Origin: Sutcliffiella horikoshii | GTDB taxonomy: Bacteria > Bacillota > Bacilli > Bacillales > Bacillaceae_I | NCBI RefSeq assembly: GCF_020524325.1 | Contig: NZ_JAIVKY010000005.1 | Coordinates: 372,001-436,000 of the forward strand | DNA length: 64,000 nt | Direction of reading: 5' to 3' | In this document: positions 17,698 to 27,459 of the stretch, piece by piece | How positions within the stretch are numbered: the stretch's first letter is position 1 | How the letters are laid out: every line of letters begins with the position of its first letter | Notes under the pieces: generated by a model | Databases searched by the model: none | The model's input: only the letters and a program-made list of their open reading frames with translations | Told to the model about the DNA's origin: nothing | Position numbers and translations under genes: made by a program

Positions 17698-18115
17698 ATT
17701 ACTTAATATCATGATCATTATCCTTCTTGGTATATCACTTATAGGAGTAATCGCATTGGTTACTGTGGATAAATTCTATGCGGATGATTCAACTGAAGAG
17801 CCCACCATTGATGAAATCATCAAGCACTCCGTTGATTTTGATGAAATGACAATGAACTTGCAAAGCGGTGGCTATATACGTTTGAAGATGAAGGTCCAAA
17901 CAGATAGTAAAAAAGCGACGGAAGAACTATTGAAAAGAGATTTTCAGGTTCAAAACATCGTGATTCACCAAATTGCCAGCAAAACTGCATCTGATTTTGA
18001 AGGTGAAAAAGGTCTGACTCAACTGGAAGAGGAAATCAAACAAAAAATCAATGAAGTGATGCAGGACGGAGAAATCGTGAAAGTATATACTACCTCCTTT
18101 CTCCTTCAAAATTAA
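17684..18115 (+). CDS. fliL: Flagellar basal body-associated protein FliL
   Basis: FliL is a single-pass membrane protein that surrounds or supports the stators at the basal body. It has a short basic N-terminus (MFRNKLLNI), one membrane segment (about residues 6-28) and an extracytoplasmic FliL domain ending KVYTTSFLLQN. ATG 17684 is chosen because GGAGGG lies about 8 bases upstream, giving 143 residues (B. subtilis 140). Upstream in-frame codons would read through the swrD end and add a non-homologous extension. Confidence 0.93.
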   Translation: MFRNKLLNIMIIILLGISLIGVIALVTVDKFYADDSTEEPTIDEIIKHSVDFDEMTMNLQSGGYIRLKMKVQTDSKKATEELLKRDFQVQNIVIHQIASKTASDFEGEKGLTQLEEEIKQKINEVMQDGEIVKVYTTSFLLQN

Positions 18116-18153
18116 TCACCCATGAGATCCATGTAAATTAGGAGGTGGTGGAT

Positions 18154-19152
18154 ATGTCGACAGAAGTAATGTCACAAAGTGAAATCGATGCGCTACTTTC
18201 AGCCTTATCAACAGGGGAAATGAACGCCGAGGAGCTAAAAAAAGAAAATCAGGAGAAAAAAGTTAAGGTTTATGACTTTAAAAGGGCACTTCGGTTTTCC
18301 AAAGATCAAATCAGAAACTTAACAAGAATTCATGAAAACTTTGCTAGATTATTAACGACCTATTTTTCTGCTCAACTGCGAACTTACATACAGATAAGTG
18401 TTGCATCTGTAGATCAACTGCCTTATGAAGAATTCATTCGTTCGATACCTAAAATGACCATTCTGAATGTATTTGAAGTGGCGCCACTTGAAGGAAGGGT
18501 AGTTCTTGAAATAAACCCAACTATTGCGTATGCAATGCTTGACAGGCAACTTGGAGGCAAGGGGACAGGCGTTAACAAGGTGGACAGCTTAACAGAAATA
18601 GAAACGAAACTTATGACAACACTTTTTGAGGGAGCCATTGAGAATTTCGGCGAAGCTTGGGATACGATAGCCGATATTCAACCTTTTCTTTCAGATCTAG
18701 AAGTGAACCCACAGTTTTTGCAATTAGTTTCTCCGAATGAAACAGTAATCGTCATATCGATGAATATTACTATCGGTGAAGTAACAGGGATGATCAATAT
18801 ATGTATTCCCCATGTAGTTTTGGAGCCGGTTATCCCAAAATTATCTGCTCACTATTGGATGGAAGAGAAAAACAAAGTGAGGCAGGATCATGAGATAGCA
18901 ACTCTAGAAAAAGCGATCAGGGCCACTGCATTAACGGTTACGACGGAATTGGGGAACTCAGAAATATCTTTTTCAGATCTATTGAACATAACAATTGGTG
19001 ATGTACTTCCATTACAACAGAAGATAGATGAGCCTATAGTAGTCAAAGTGGACAATAAACCTAGTTTTTATGGACAGGTCGGCCAGGTAAAGAAAAATAT
19101 GGCCGTACAGATTTTAGAAAAAATCAAGGAGGGTTACGAGGATGATGAGTGA
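18154..19152 (+). CDS. fliM: Flagellar motor switch protein FliM
   Basis: FliM is the C-ring protein that binds phosphorylated CheY. The N-terminal CheY-P-binding peptide MSQSEIDALLSAL lies at about residues 6-18. The central CheC-like domain (LEINPTIAYAMLDRQLGGKG) lacks the phosphatase motif, as expected. The C-terminal SpoA domain binds FliG and FliY. ATG 18154 follows the SD GGAGGTGG and gives 332 residues, the B. subtilis length. GTG codons just upstream lie within the SD. It overlaps fliY by 11 bp. Confidence 0.97.
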   Translation: MSTEVMSQSEIDALLSALSTGEMNAEELKKENQEKKVKVYDFKRALRFSKDQIRNLTRIHENFARLLTTYFSAQLRTYIQISVASVDQLPYEEFIRSIPKMTILNVFEVAPLEGRVVLEINPTIAYAMLDRQLGGKGTGVNKVDSLTEIETKLMTTLFEGAIENFGEAWDTIADIQPFLSDLEVNPQFLQLVSPNETVIVISMNITIGEVTGMINICIPHVVLEPVIPKLSAHYWMEEKNKVRQDHEIATLEKAIRATALTVTTELGNSEISFSDLLNITIGDVLPLQQKIDEPIVVKVDNKPSFYGQVGQVKKNMAVQILEKIKEGYEDDE

Positions 19153-20374
19153 TGGAATGTTATCTCAAGATGAGATAGATGCGTTGCTTCGAGGTACAGA
19201 TAGCAACAATGAAGAACCCCTCTTTGTTGATCTTAATATTGAAGAATATCTATCTACAATGGAGCAGGATGCGCTTGGTGAAATTGGCAATATATCGTTT
19301 GGCAGTTCCGCAACCGCTTTATCCACTTTATTGAATCAGAAAGTTCAAATTACAACACCAAAGGTCACTTTGGTAGAAAAAAGCAGGCTGGAAAGTGAAT
19401 TTCCAGATCCTTATGTAGCAATACGAGTTAGTTACACAGAAGGTTTTTCCGGATCTAACATACTAGTAGTCGAACAAAGGGACGCTGCCATCATTGCAGA
19501 CTTGATGCTTGGAGGAACAGGGGAAAACCCTCAAAATGAATTTGATGAAATTCACTTGAGTGCCGTCCATGAAGCAATGAATCAGATGATGGGCTCTGCC
19601 GCTACTTCGATGTCGACGGTGTTCGAAAAAAAGATTGATATTTCTCCGCCTTCTGTTATGTTAATCGATTTTAAAGCAGGTGATGGGACTGCTGAGATGC
19701 CGGAAGATGAATTATTAATCAAAGTGGCATTCTCCATTAAGATTGGCAAGTTAATCGATTCATCCATCATGCAAATACTTCCCTATCACTTCGCAAAGAA
19801 ATTAGTGGAAGAACTACTGCACCGTGACGATGAAACCAGTCAAACTTCACACGTTATCGAAGAAATAGAAACACCAAGAAGTCAAGTGAGTGAGTCTTCC
19901 TATGAACAACGTAATCAAGCCCAAACGGCTTCCACTCCAGATTACTATCAAAGAGATGAAGAGCGTACCGTAGCAGAAACTCCAATAAAAGAACATGCCT
20001 ATGCAGGCGGACATGAAAGACCTAGCAATCCTGCACCAAGACCTCAGCAAGCAGTCAATGTGCAACCTGCAGTCTTCACGAACTTTGAAGAAACAACAGT
20101 GGAAGAATCGGAACCAAATAACTTAAGTATGCTCTTGGATATACCTCTTCAGGTTACGGTGGAACTAGGAAGAACGAAGCGTTCTGTCAAAGACATCCTT
20201 GAATTGTCAACGGGCTCCATTATTGAACTGGATAAGCTTGCAGGAGAACCGGTGGATATTCTTGTGAATAATAAACTTATCGCTCAAGGTGAAGTGGTAG
20301 TGATAGATGAGAGTTTTGGAGTAAGAGTAACAGATATTGTAAGTCAAACAGATAGAATTAGAAAACTTCGATAG
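19142..20374 (+). CDS. fliY: Flagellar switch protein / CheY-P phosphatase FliY
   Basis: FliY is the Gram-positive switch protein that dephosphorylates CheY-P at the C-ring. It opens with the CheY-binding peptide MLSQDEIDALLRG. Two CheC-type phosphatase motifs with E and N are present: ALGEIGNISFGSSATAL and AVHEAMNQMMGSAATSM. A long polar linker (about residues 225-320, Gln/Glu/Pro-rich) leads to the C-terminal SpoA/FliN domain from DIPLQVTVELGRTK to the end. Length is 410 residues versus 378 in B. subtilis, the difference being mainly linker. Two adjacent ATGs are possible; 19142 is 8 bases from the SD AAGGAGGG. Confidence 0.97.
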   Translation: MMSDGMLSQDEIDALLRGTDSNNEEPLFVDLNIEEYLSTMEQDALGEIGNISFGSSATALSTLLNQKVQITTPKVTLVEKSRLESEFPDPYVAIRVSYTEGFSGSNILVVEQRDAAIIADLMLGGTGENPQNEFDEIHLSAVHEAMNQMMGSAATSMSTVFEKKIDISPPSVMLIDFKAGDGTAEMPEDELLIKVAFSIKIGKLIDSSIMQILPYHFAKKLVEELLHRDDETSQTSHVIEEIETPRSQVSESSYEQRNQAQTASTPDYYQRDEERTVAETPIKEHAYAGGHERPSNPAPRPQQAVNVQPAVFTNFEETTVEESEPNNLSMLLDIPLQVTVELGRTKRSVKDILELSTGSIIELDKLAGEPVDILVNNKLIAQGEVVVIDESFGVRVTDIVSQTDRIRKLR

Positions 20375-20392
20375 ATCCTAGGAGGAAATAAC

Positions 20393-20755
20393 ATGAGTAA
20401 AAGAATTTTAATAGTTGATGATGCGGCATTTATGAGAATGATGATAAAGGATATTCTGACGAAAAACGGCTATGACGTTGTTGGTGAAGCAGCGGATGGC
20501 ATGCAAGCGGTGGAAAAATACAAAGAACACCACCCAGATCTAGTTACCATGGATATTACTATGCCTGAAATGGATGGAATCACTGCCCTAAAAGAAATCA
20601 AAGAGATCAATCCGAATGCAAAAGTCATTATGTGTTCTGCAATGGGACAACAAGCAATGGTTATTGATGCAATCCAGGCGGGTGCGAAAGACTTCATCGT
20701 AAAACCTTTCCAAGCGGATCGAGTGATTGAAGCTATCCACAAAACTCTTTCATAG
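20393..20755 (+). CDS. cheY: Chemotaxis response regulator CheY
   Basis: CheY is the single-domain receiver phosphorylated by CheA; CheY-P binds FliM and FliY to bias rotation. The phospho-acceptor is Asp54 in LVTMDITMPEMDG. The acidic pair is Asp9-Asp10 in LIVDDAAFM, and the Lys of KDFIVKPF completes the active site. Length is 120 residues. SD AGGAGG precedes ATG 20393. CheY sits between fliY and fliO, as in B. subtilis. Confidence 0.98.
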   Translation: MSKRILIVDDAAFMRMMIKDILTKNGYDVVGEAADGMQAVEKYKEHHPDLVTMDITMPEMDGITALKEIKEINPNAKVIMCSAMGQQAMVIDAIQAGAKDFIVKPFQADRVIEAIHKTLS

Positions 20756-20766
20756 AGGTGTCTGTT

Positions 20767-21438
20767 TTGTATGCCAACAAGATATTACGTAGTTTACTAG
20801 TTGTGGTTTTTCTATTTTCATTGCCGATGACAGGCTTTGCAGATAAGAAAGAAGGTCTGAATGATAGTGTTTATAACCAAATACAAGACCAAAAACCACA
20901 AACTGACCAAACAGAAGGAGAACTAAACACTCCTTCTGAAGGTGAAAAGGATATTTTGGAGCAAAAGCCGCCATCTGTTTCCTTTTTTGATTTTATTAAA
21001 ATGATATTCGCCCTGCTATTTGTATTGGCCTTGCTCTATGGAGCGTTGAAGCTAATCAATAGCAGAAATAAGCTAGACAGTGGCCGTTCGGTTGAAAATA
21101 TTGGAGGGACGAACCTCGGAAACAACAAATCTCTTCAACTTGTTAAAGTGGGAAACAGTGTATTGGTTGTCGGGGTGGGGGACTCCATCAATCTACTGAA
21201 AGAAATAACAGATGAGCAAGAACGGGAACAACTGATTCAGTCCTACAGAGAACGTTCAGAGAATATGACAATCAATTCCGATAAGCTTACAGGTCTGGTG
21301 GAAAAGTTTAAAGGAATGCAGAAAACAAAAAGCCAATCAAGCTTTTCTTCTCTTTTACAAGATCAATTAGGTCAGTTATCTAAAGATCGAAAAAAGAAGT
21401 TGACTGAAATGGATGATAAAAAGGAGTATGGGCAATGA
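20767..21438 (+). CDS. fliO: Flagellar export gate assembly protein FliO (FliZ)
   Basis: FliO helps assemble the FliP/Q/R export gate. The N-terminus [25 protein letters not shown] resembles a Sec signal peptide, cleaved after TGFA. A polar extracytoplasmic stretch follows. A membrane segment lies at about residues 75-97 ([20 protein letters not shown]), before a cytoplasmic FliO domain with [23 protein letters not shown] 20767 is preferred: AGAGGTG (20754-20760) is then at SD distance, giving 223 residues (B. subtilis 219). The GTG at 20758 is part of the SD itself. It overlaps fliP by 4 bp. Confidence 0.9.
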   Translation: MYANKILRSLLVVVFLFSLPMTGFADKKEGLNDSVYNQIQDQKPQTDQTEGELNTPSEGEKDILEQKPPSVSFFDFIKMIFALLFVLALLYGALKLINSRNKLDSGRSVENIGGTNLGNNKSLQLVKVGNSVLVVGVGDSINLLKEITDEQEREQLIQSYRERSENMTINSDKLTGLVEKFKGMQKTKSQSSFSSLLQDQLGQLSKDRKKKLTEMDDKKEYGQ

Positions 21439-22100
21439 CGGAATTCATGGAACTGTTTAGTGGAAATGAAGCGTCAACTGTCTCCACATCCGTACAGCTA
21501 TTATTATTACTTACTATTTTCTCTTTAGCGCCAGCGATACTAATTTTGATGACGAGTTTTACGAGGATAATTATTGTATTATCGTTTGTCCGGACATCAC
21601 TTGCCACCCAGTCGATGCCGCCTAACCAAGTTTTAATAGGTCTTGCATTGTTTTTGACTTTCTTTATTATGGCACCAACATTTTCACAAGTGAACGATCA
21701 GGCGTTACAGCCTCTTTTCAATGAAGAAATTACACTTGAAGAGGCATATGAAAAGGCGAGCATCCCTTTAAAGGAATTTATGAGCAAACATACGAGACAA
21801 AAGGACCTGGCATTATTTATCGATTATGCAGGAATGGAAAGACCTGAAAGCATTGAAGATATACCTCTTACCGTTCTAGTCCCTGCGTTTGCGATCAGCG
21901 AATTAAAAACCGCCTTTCAGATCGGCTTTATGATCTTTATTCCCTTCCTTGTCATTGACATGGTTGTCGCAAGTGTTTTGATGAGTATGGGTATGATGAT
22001 GTTACCGCCTGTTATGATTTCCTTGCCTTTCAAGATTTTATTGTTTGTCCTTGTGGATGGTTGGTATTTAATCGTGAAATCTTTATTGCAAACATTTTGA
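21435..22100 (+). CDS. fliP: Flagellar export gate protein FliP
   Basis: FliP is a core membrane subunit of the type III export gate (the FliP5Q4R1 channel). It has 221 residues, as in B. subtilis. Membrane segments lie near residues 17-40, 50-75, 150-175 and 185-210. FliP signatures [18 protein letters not shown]-type (here [19 protein letters not shown]) and [20 protein letters not shown] are evident. ATG overlaps the fliO stop (ATGA). No typical cleavable signal peptide is apparent. Confidence 0.97.
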   Translation: MTEFMELFSGNEASTVSTSVQLLLLLTIFSLAPAILILMTSFTRIIIVLSFVRTSLATQSMPPNQVLIGLALFLTFFIMAPTFSQVNDQALQPLFNEEITLEEAYEKASIPLKEFMSKHTRQKDLALFIDYAGMERPESIEDIPLTVLVPAFAISELKTAFQIGFMIFIPFLVIDMVVASVLMSMGMMMLPPVMISLPFKILLFVLVDGWYLIVKSLLQTF

Positions 22101-22113
22101 ATGAGGTGTAAAA

Positions 22114-22383
22114 ATGAGCCCGGAATTTGTAATATCTATGGCAGAACGAGGAGTATATACGATTCTATTAATTAGCGCACCTCTTCTGATACTCGCTTTG
22201 GTCGTGGGCTTAATTGTAAGTATCTTTCAAGCAACTACCCAGATCCAAGAGCAAACACTTGCTTTTATACCAAAAATTGTAGCGGTATTAGTGGGATTGG
22301 TTGTTTTTGGACCATGGATGCTGTCCAACATGCTTTCCTATGCTTTGGAAATCTTCAATAATATTCACCGGTATGTGAGTTAA
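22114..22383 (+). CDS. fliQ: Flagellar export gate protein FliQ
   Basis: FliQ is a small two-helix membrane subunit of the export gate, with 89 residues. Two membrane segments (about residues 13-38 and 52-75) flank the conserved loop VSIFQATTQIQEQTLAFIPK. SD TGAGGTG precedes ATG 22114. It lies between fliP and fliR at the usual place. Confidence 0.97.
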   Translation: MSPEFVISMAERGVYTILLISAPLLILALVVGLIVSIFQATTQIQEQTLAFIPKIVAVLVGLVVFGPWMLSNMLSYALEIFNNIHRYVS

Positions 22384-22387
22384 TCGC

Positions 22388-23164
22388 ATGTTAGAATGGG
22401 TGAACTATTTTCCGGCATTTTTATTGGTTTTAACAAGAGTGACGGCCTTTTTTGTTACCCTTCCACTCTTTTCTTATCGGAATGTACCTTCCACTTTTAA
22501 AGTGGGTCTCGGTTTTTTCTTTGCACTTGTCATGTCTTTCTCATTAGACCTCCCCGTCATCGGAATTGATGGGACATATATTATGTTGGTCATAAAAGAG
22601 TTGATGGTGGGATTGCTGATAGGTCTGGTCGCATATATCGTCTTATCTGCCATTCAAATAGCTGGTGGATTCATCGACTTTCAAATGGGCTTTGCGATTG
22701 CAAATGTAATTGATCCGCAAACAGGCATTCAGAGTCCAATCATGGGTCAATTTTTCTACACATTCGCTTTATTGCTCCTATTGGCTGTTAACGGACACCA
22801 TTTAATGATGGATGGTATTTTTTACAGCTATGAACTCATAGCCGTCACGCAAGCTTGGATACCACTAGGGGAAGCACAAGTGTTTGAATTTGTCCTAAAA
22901 ACGATCAACACCATGTTTGTCATTGCTCTTCAACTAGCTATCCCAATAGTTGGTGTTCTCTTTTTAGTTGATGTGGCATTGGGAATCGTCGCTAGGACTG
23001 TTCCGCAGCTTAATGTTTTTGTGGTGGGTCTTCCTTTGAAGATAGGGGTAAGTTTTATTACGATCATATTTTCACTCACCATCCTTTTCACCCTGTTTTA
23101 TAAGCTCTTTGAACTCATGCTTTATACCATGAGAGGCTTAATGGAATTGCTTGGAGGTATCTAG
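22388..23164 (+). CDS. fliR: Flagellar export gate protein FliR
   Basis: FliR is the third export gate subunit and is strongly hydrophobic, with about six membrane segments across 258 residues. FliR motifs include FFVTLPLFSYRNVPSTFKVG, GGFIDFQMGFAIANVIDPQTG and VVGLPLKIGVSF. It starts 4 bp after the fliQ stop with weak SD sequence, suggesting translational coupling. Its stop abuts the flhB ATG. Confidence 0.97.
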   Translation: MLEWVNYFPAFLLVLTRVTAFFVTLPLFSYRNVPSTFKVGLGFFFALVMSFSLDLPVIGIDGTYIMLVIKELMVGLLIGLVAYIVLSAIQIAGGFIDFQMGFAIANVIDPQTGIQSPIMGQFFYTFALLLLLAVNGHHLMMDGIFYSYELIAVTQAWIPLGEAQVFEFVLKTINTMFVIALQLAIPIVGVLFLVDVALGIVARTVPQLNVFVVGLPLKIGVSFITIIFSLTILFTLFYKLFELMLYTMRGLMELLGGI

Positions 23165-24253
23165 ATGACAAATTGGGTTAGGTTAGACCTGCAGTATTTC
23201 AGTGGTGAAAAGACGGAGAAAGCGACACCGAAAAAGAAGCAGGATACAAGGAAAAAAGGGCAGGTTGCCAAAAGTGCAGATGTGAATACTTCCTTCGTAT
23301 TAATTGCAGTTTTCTTATGTCTGTTTGCAATTGGCCCTTGGATGAAGGTAGAGATCTTAAAGCTGTTTGAACATTCCTTCCGTGTTTATCTGCTCGAGGA
23401 AGTGACGGTCCAAAAAGTTCATATGATTTTTGTGGAATTAATTATGCAATTAATTTGGATAGTCGGACCTATCATGCTTGCTGCTTTCCTTGGGGCAGTT
23501 ATAGCAAATTATCTTCAAGTAGGACCGTTATTTTCGACAGAAGCGATACATATGAAACTAAATAAGCTAGATCCCATACAAGGATTCAAAAGGATCTATT
23601 CCGTTAGAGCGATAGTCGAATTTGTTAAGTCTATGCTGAAAATTGTTTTTGTAGGGGTTATCACTTTTTCTATTTTGTGGATGAGTATGGAAGAAGTGCT
23701 GATTCTTTCTCAAAAGAACTTGCATGAAGCGTTTGCCTTCTTAGGGAATTTGACAGTGAGAATGGGGTTATTTGCAGGTGGAGCATTATTGTTTTTATCC
23801 ATTTTCGATTATTTATATCAAAAGTATGATTATGAAAAGAACATCCGAATGTCCAAGCACGATGTAAAGGATGAGTACAAAAAAGCGGAAGGAGATCCGC
23901 TGATTAAATCAAAAATCAAGCAAAAACAACGGGAAATGGCGATGCAGAGGATGATGCAGGATGTTCCTGGGGCAGATGTTATCATTACAAACCCGACCCA
24001 TTATGCGATTGCATTGAAATATGATGAATCAAAAGGTGATGCACCGATCGTGCTTGCAAAAGGCGTAGATTATGTCGCCAAAAAGATAAAAGAAAAGGCA
24101 AAAGAGCATAACATCGTCACAGTGGAAAATAAACCGTTAGCCCGGTCCCTTTATAGCCAAGCCGAAATAGGAGATGCCATTCCTGAAGAATTCTTCCAGG
24201 CGGTTGCAGAGATTCTGGCCTATGTTTACCGGTTACAAAATCAAGTGAAATGA
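23165..24253 (+). CDS. flhB: Flagellar export switch protein FlhB
   Basis: FlhB controls the change of export specificity from hook to filament. The N-terminal basic segment GEKTEKATPKKKQDTRKKGQ is typical. Four membrane segments follow, then the cytoplasmic domain with the self-cleaving NPTH motif at about residues 276-279 (VIITNPTHYAIAL), after which autocleavage occurs between N and P. Length is 362 residues. ATG lies directly after the fliR TAG; SD GGAGGT is inside the fliR end. Confidence 0.98.
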   Translation: MTNWVRLDLQYFSGEKTEKATPKKKQDTRKKGQVAKSADVNTSFVLIAVFLCLFAIGPWMKVEILKLFEHSFRVYLLEEVTVQKVHMIFVELIMQLIWIVGPIMLAAFLGAVIANYLQVGPLFSTEAIHMKLNKLDPIQGFKRIYSVRAIVEFVKSMLKIVFVGVITFSILWMSMEEVLILSQKNLHEAFAFLGNLTVRMGLFAGGALLFLSIFDYLYQKYDYEKNIRMSKHDVKDEYKKAEGDPLIKSKIKQKQREMAMQRMMQDVPGADVIITNPTHYAIALKYDESKGDAPIVLAKGVDYVAKKIKEKAKEHNIVTVENKPLARSLYSQAEIGDAIPEEFFQAVAEILAYVYRLQNQVK

Positions 24254-24283
24254 TGGTTGAAAGAAAAGGAGAGATAGAAGTCT

Positions 24284-26323
24284 ATGTCAGCTAGAGATTT
24301 ATCCGTATTACTTAGTGTCATTCTGATTATTGCCATGTTAATTATTCCTTTTTATCCATGGATGCTAAGTATTTTTATCATTATTAATATCTCCCTTGCT
24401 CTGATTGTTCTATTAACAACCATGAATATACAAGAGCCGTTGCAATTCTCCATCTTTCCATCCTTGCTTTTATTACTAACACTGTACAGGTTAGGTCTAA
24501 ACGTTTCTACGACAAGATCCATTCTGAGTGAAGGTACTGCGGGTACTGTTGTAGAAACGTTTGGAACATTCGTAGTAGGTGGCAACGTGGTCGTTGGACT
24601 TGTTGTTTTCATCATTCTGGTGGTTATACAGTTTGTTGTAATTACGAAAGGTGCAGAACGTGTCTCAGAGGTAGCTGCACGATTTACATTAGATGCAATG
24701 CCAGGTAAACAAATGAGTATTGATGCAGACCTGAACGCAGGGATGATTTCTGAACAAGTTGCAAAAGAGAGACGTGAAAAAATAGCAAAAGAAGCGGACT
24801 TTTACGGAGCGATGGACGGAGCCAGTAAGTTTGTAAAAGGGGACGCCATTGCGGGGATTATCATCGTGTTCATCAATGTTATCTTCGGTATTGTTATCGG
24901 AATGGCACAGATGGGTTTGAGTTTTGCTGAATCTGCTCAAAAGTTTACACTTCTTACGGTAGGGGATGGAATTGTATCTCAAATTCCAGCTCTGTTGATC
25001 GCAACTGCTACAGGGATCGTGGTGACAAGGGCGGCATCTGAGGGGAATCTTGGTGGAGATATTACGAAACAGTTGTTTGCCTATCCGCAGATGCTTTATG
25101 TTGCTGGAACCACTATATTACTTCTTGGTATTGCCACTCCGATTGGCCCTTTGTTAACGGCACCAATCGCGTCTCTTATCATCGTAGGTGGATATATGAT
25201 AAGCAAAAAGCAAAAAGCAGACATTGTGGTGGAAGAGGAAACGGAAGAGGAAGTAGTGACTGATGAATTGAGGAGTCCAGACAGCGTGGTCAACCTTTTA
25301 TCCGTGGACCCGGTTGAATTTGAATTCGGATATGGACTGATTCCATTGGCGGACTCCAAGCAGGGTGGAGATTTGCTAGATAGGATAGTCATGATAAGAC
25401 GCCAACTAGCACTTGAGCTTGGGTTAGTCATACCTGTTGTTCGAATAAGGGATAATATTCAGCTGCAACCTAACGAATACCGTTTGAAAATAAAAGGGAA
25501 TGAAGTTGCAAAAGGTGAGCTATTGCTTGATCATTATCTTGCGATGAGCCCGGGAATGGATGAGGACAGCATTGAAGGTATTGATACGATAGAACCTTCC
25601 TTTGGGCTTCCTGCAAAATGGATTAGCGAGGATATGAAGGATGAAGCAGAAATGTATGGCTATACCGTTGTAGATCCTCCTTCTGTGGTATCAACTCATA
25701 TTACTGAAAAAATGAAACAACATGCCTACGAGCTTCTTGGGAGGCAAGAAACAAAACAGCTTGTCGATCATTTGAAAGAAAGCACGCCGATCTTAGTGGA
25801 AGAAGTAACACCATCGCCACTTTCCATTGGGGATGTACAGAAAGTATTAGCCAAACTTCTTAAAGAAAACGTGTCAATCAGGAATCTGCCGATTATATTT
25901 GAAACATTGGCAGACTACGGAAAGATGTCAGCAGACACAGACCTTTTAACAGAGTATGTTAGACAAGCACTAAGTAAACAGATTACCAATCAATATGCCG
26001 TTGGAAATGAGACGTTTAAGGTCGTGACATTGGCAGGCAGGGTGGAAAAACTGATTGCTGATCACATTCAACAAACAGAACATGGAAATTTCTTATCGCT
26101 TGATCCAAATGTATCAATGGAAATTGTCCAAAAAGTGGGCGAACAGATGGAACAGTTTTCTGTTTACGAGCAATCACCGATTCTATTATGTTCCCCGGCT
26201 GTCAGGATGTATGTGAAGCAAATGTTGGATCGATATATACCGCAAGTACCTGTTCTGTCTTATAACGAATTGGAAGCAAGCATAGAAGTACAAAGTATCG
26301 GGGTGGTGAATGTGGAAGGATGA
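24284..26323 (+). CDS. flhA: Flagellar export gate protein FlhA
   Basis: FlhA is the proton-conducting, substrate-docking subunit of the export gate. The N-terminal half has about eight membrane segments and the FHIPEP loop signature (TKGAERVSEVAARFTLDAMPGKQM, ISEQVAKERREKIAKEADFY). The C-terminal cytoplasmic domain (about residues 330-679) forms the nonameric docking ring. Length is 679 residues (B. subtilis 677). SD AAAGGAGAGA precedes ATG 24284. It overlaps flhF by 4 bp (ATGA). Confidence 0.98.
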   Translation: MSARDLSVLLSVILIIAMLIIPFYPWMLSIFIIINISLALIVLLTTMNIQEPLQFSIFPSLLLLLTLYRLGLNVSTTRSILSEGTAGTVVETFGTFVVGGNVVVGLVVFIILVVIQFVVITKGAERVSEVAARFTLDAMPGKQMSIDADLNAGMISEQVAKERREKIAKEADFYGAMDGASKFVKGDAIAGIIIVFINVIFGIVIGMAQMGLSFAESAQKFTLLTVGDGIVSQIPALLIATATGIVVTRAASEGNLGGDITKQLFAYPQMLYVAGTTILLLGIATPIGPLLTAPIASLIIVGGYMISKKQKADIVVEEETEEEVVTDELRSPDSVVNLLSVDPVEFEFGYGLIPLADSKQGGDLLDRIVMIRRQLALELGLVIPVVRIRDNIQLQPNEYRLKIKGNEVAKGELLLDHYLAMSPGMDEDSIEGIDTIEPSFGLPAKWISEDMKDEAEMYGYTVVDPPSVVSTHITEKMKQHAYELLGRQETKQLVDHLKESTPILVEEVTPSPLSIGDVQKVLAKLLKENVSIRNLPIIFETLADYGKMSADTDLLTEYVRQALSKQITNQYAVGNETFKVVTLAGRVEKLIADHIQQTEHGNFLSLDPNVSMEIVQKVGEQMEQFSVYEQSPILLCSPAVRMYVKQMLDRYIPQVPVLSYNELEASIEVQSIGVVNVEG

Positions 26324-27459
26324 AAGTAAAAAAATATAAGGCTGAGAATATGCAGCAGGCTATGCAACTGGTCCGACTTGAATTGGGAGATGATGCGGTC
26401 ATACTTAATTCCAAATCAGTCAAAACGTCAAGATTTTTCGGGCTTCTTTCCAAAAAGGGAGTGGAGGTGATAGCAGCAGTGGATGAAGAACCGTCTAGCC
26501 AAACGCTGAAAACTAAAAATCCCCAGATTCAACCTGAGGGGATTCAAGCTTCCAAGCAAACGATTTCTACCTCGACATCAAGGGTAGAGCAAGATAAACT
26601 TTTTGACAGCATACAAGAAATGAAGAAAATGATGAAAAGCTTAACACAAGAAAAGCAGAGGGATCCATTGTTGCCTGATTTCTTCTTCCATTTGGAAGAA
26701 AAGCTCGTACAAAGTGAAATTAGCCCTCTACATGTTGAAGAGATGATGGATACCATATATGAAAAATGGTTGGAAAATAAAACAATGACAGATAACTCTA
26801 TATTGGAATTGGTCGAAGGAGGATTGCTTCAGTCTTTGAAAGAGGTATCTTTTGATCAAGATCCTTACAAAAAGAAATTTATCTGTCTAGTAGGGCCAAC
26901 AGGGGTCGGAAAAACAACGACTTTGGCAAAGTTGGCCGCCAACGCTTCCCTTAGAAAGGGGAAATCAATCGGGTTTATTACAACAGATACCTATAGGATC
27001 GCAGCAATCGAACAATTAAAGACATACGCAAGCATTCTAGAAGCGCCCATTGAAGTGTGTTATTCTGCCGAGGATTTCTTAGCTGCTAAAAACAAGCTAT
27101 CCCATTTGGATGTCGTCTTTATTGATACAGCTGGAAGAAATTTTTTAAACGAACATTTTATCGAAGAATTGAAAGAAGTCTTAGATTTTAAAGAAGAAAT
27201 GACGACATTCTTGGTCTTGTCCCTTACTTCCAAAATGACGGATATGAAGAAAATAGCTGACCAATTTTGGAATGTGGGGATCCATCAATTCATATTCACT
27301 AAAAAAGACGAAACAACCTCGATTAGTTCCATGTATGAGATTTCAAGATTGTATCAAAAAGGTGCGGCGTTTATAACAGATGGCCAAAATGTTCCTGAGG
27401 ACCTTATTCCTTGCACGAAAGAATTGATGGTTCGCTCGATCATAGAGGAAATAGCCTAA
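26320..27459 (+). CDS. flhF: SRP-like GTPase FlhF
   Basis: FlhF is an SRP-family GTPase that helps set flagellar number and position. The N-terminal basic B domain (about residues 1-90, KVKKYKAENMQQAMQLVRLE) precedes the N and G domains. G1 [14 protein letters not shown] lies near residues 191-204, followed by TTDTYRIAAIEQLKTYA and DTAGR (G3). Length is 379 residues (B. subtilis 366). It is coupled to flhA upstream, and its stop overlaps the flhG start. Confidence 0.96.
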   Translation: MKVKKYKAENMQQAMQLVRLELGDDAVILNSKSVKTSRFFGLLSKKGVEVIAAVDEEPSSQTLKTKNPQIQPEGIQASKQTISTSTSRVEQDKLFDSIQEMKKMMKSLTQEKQRDPLLPDFFFHLEEKLVQSEISPLHVEEMMDTIYEKWLENKTMTDNSILELVEGGLLQSLKEVSFDQDPYKKKFICLVGPTGVGKTTTLAKLAANASLRKGKSIGFITTDTYRIAAIEQLKTYASILEAPIEVCYSAEDFLAAKNKLSHLDVVFIDTAGRNFLNEHFIEELKEVLDFKEEMTTFLVLSLTSKMTDMKKIADQFWNVGIHQFIFTKKDETTSISSMYEISRLYQKGAAFITDGQNVPEDLIPCTKELMVRSIIEEIA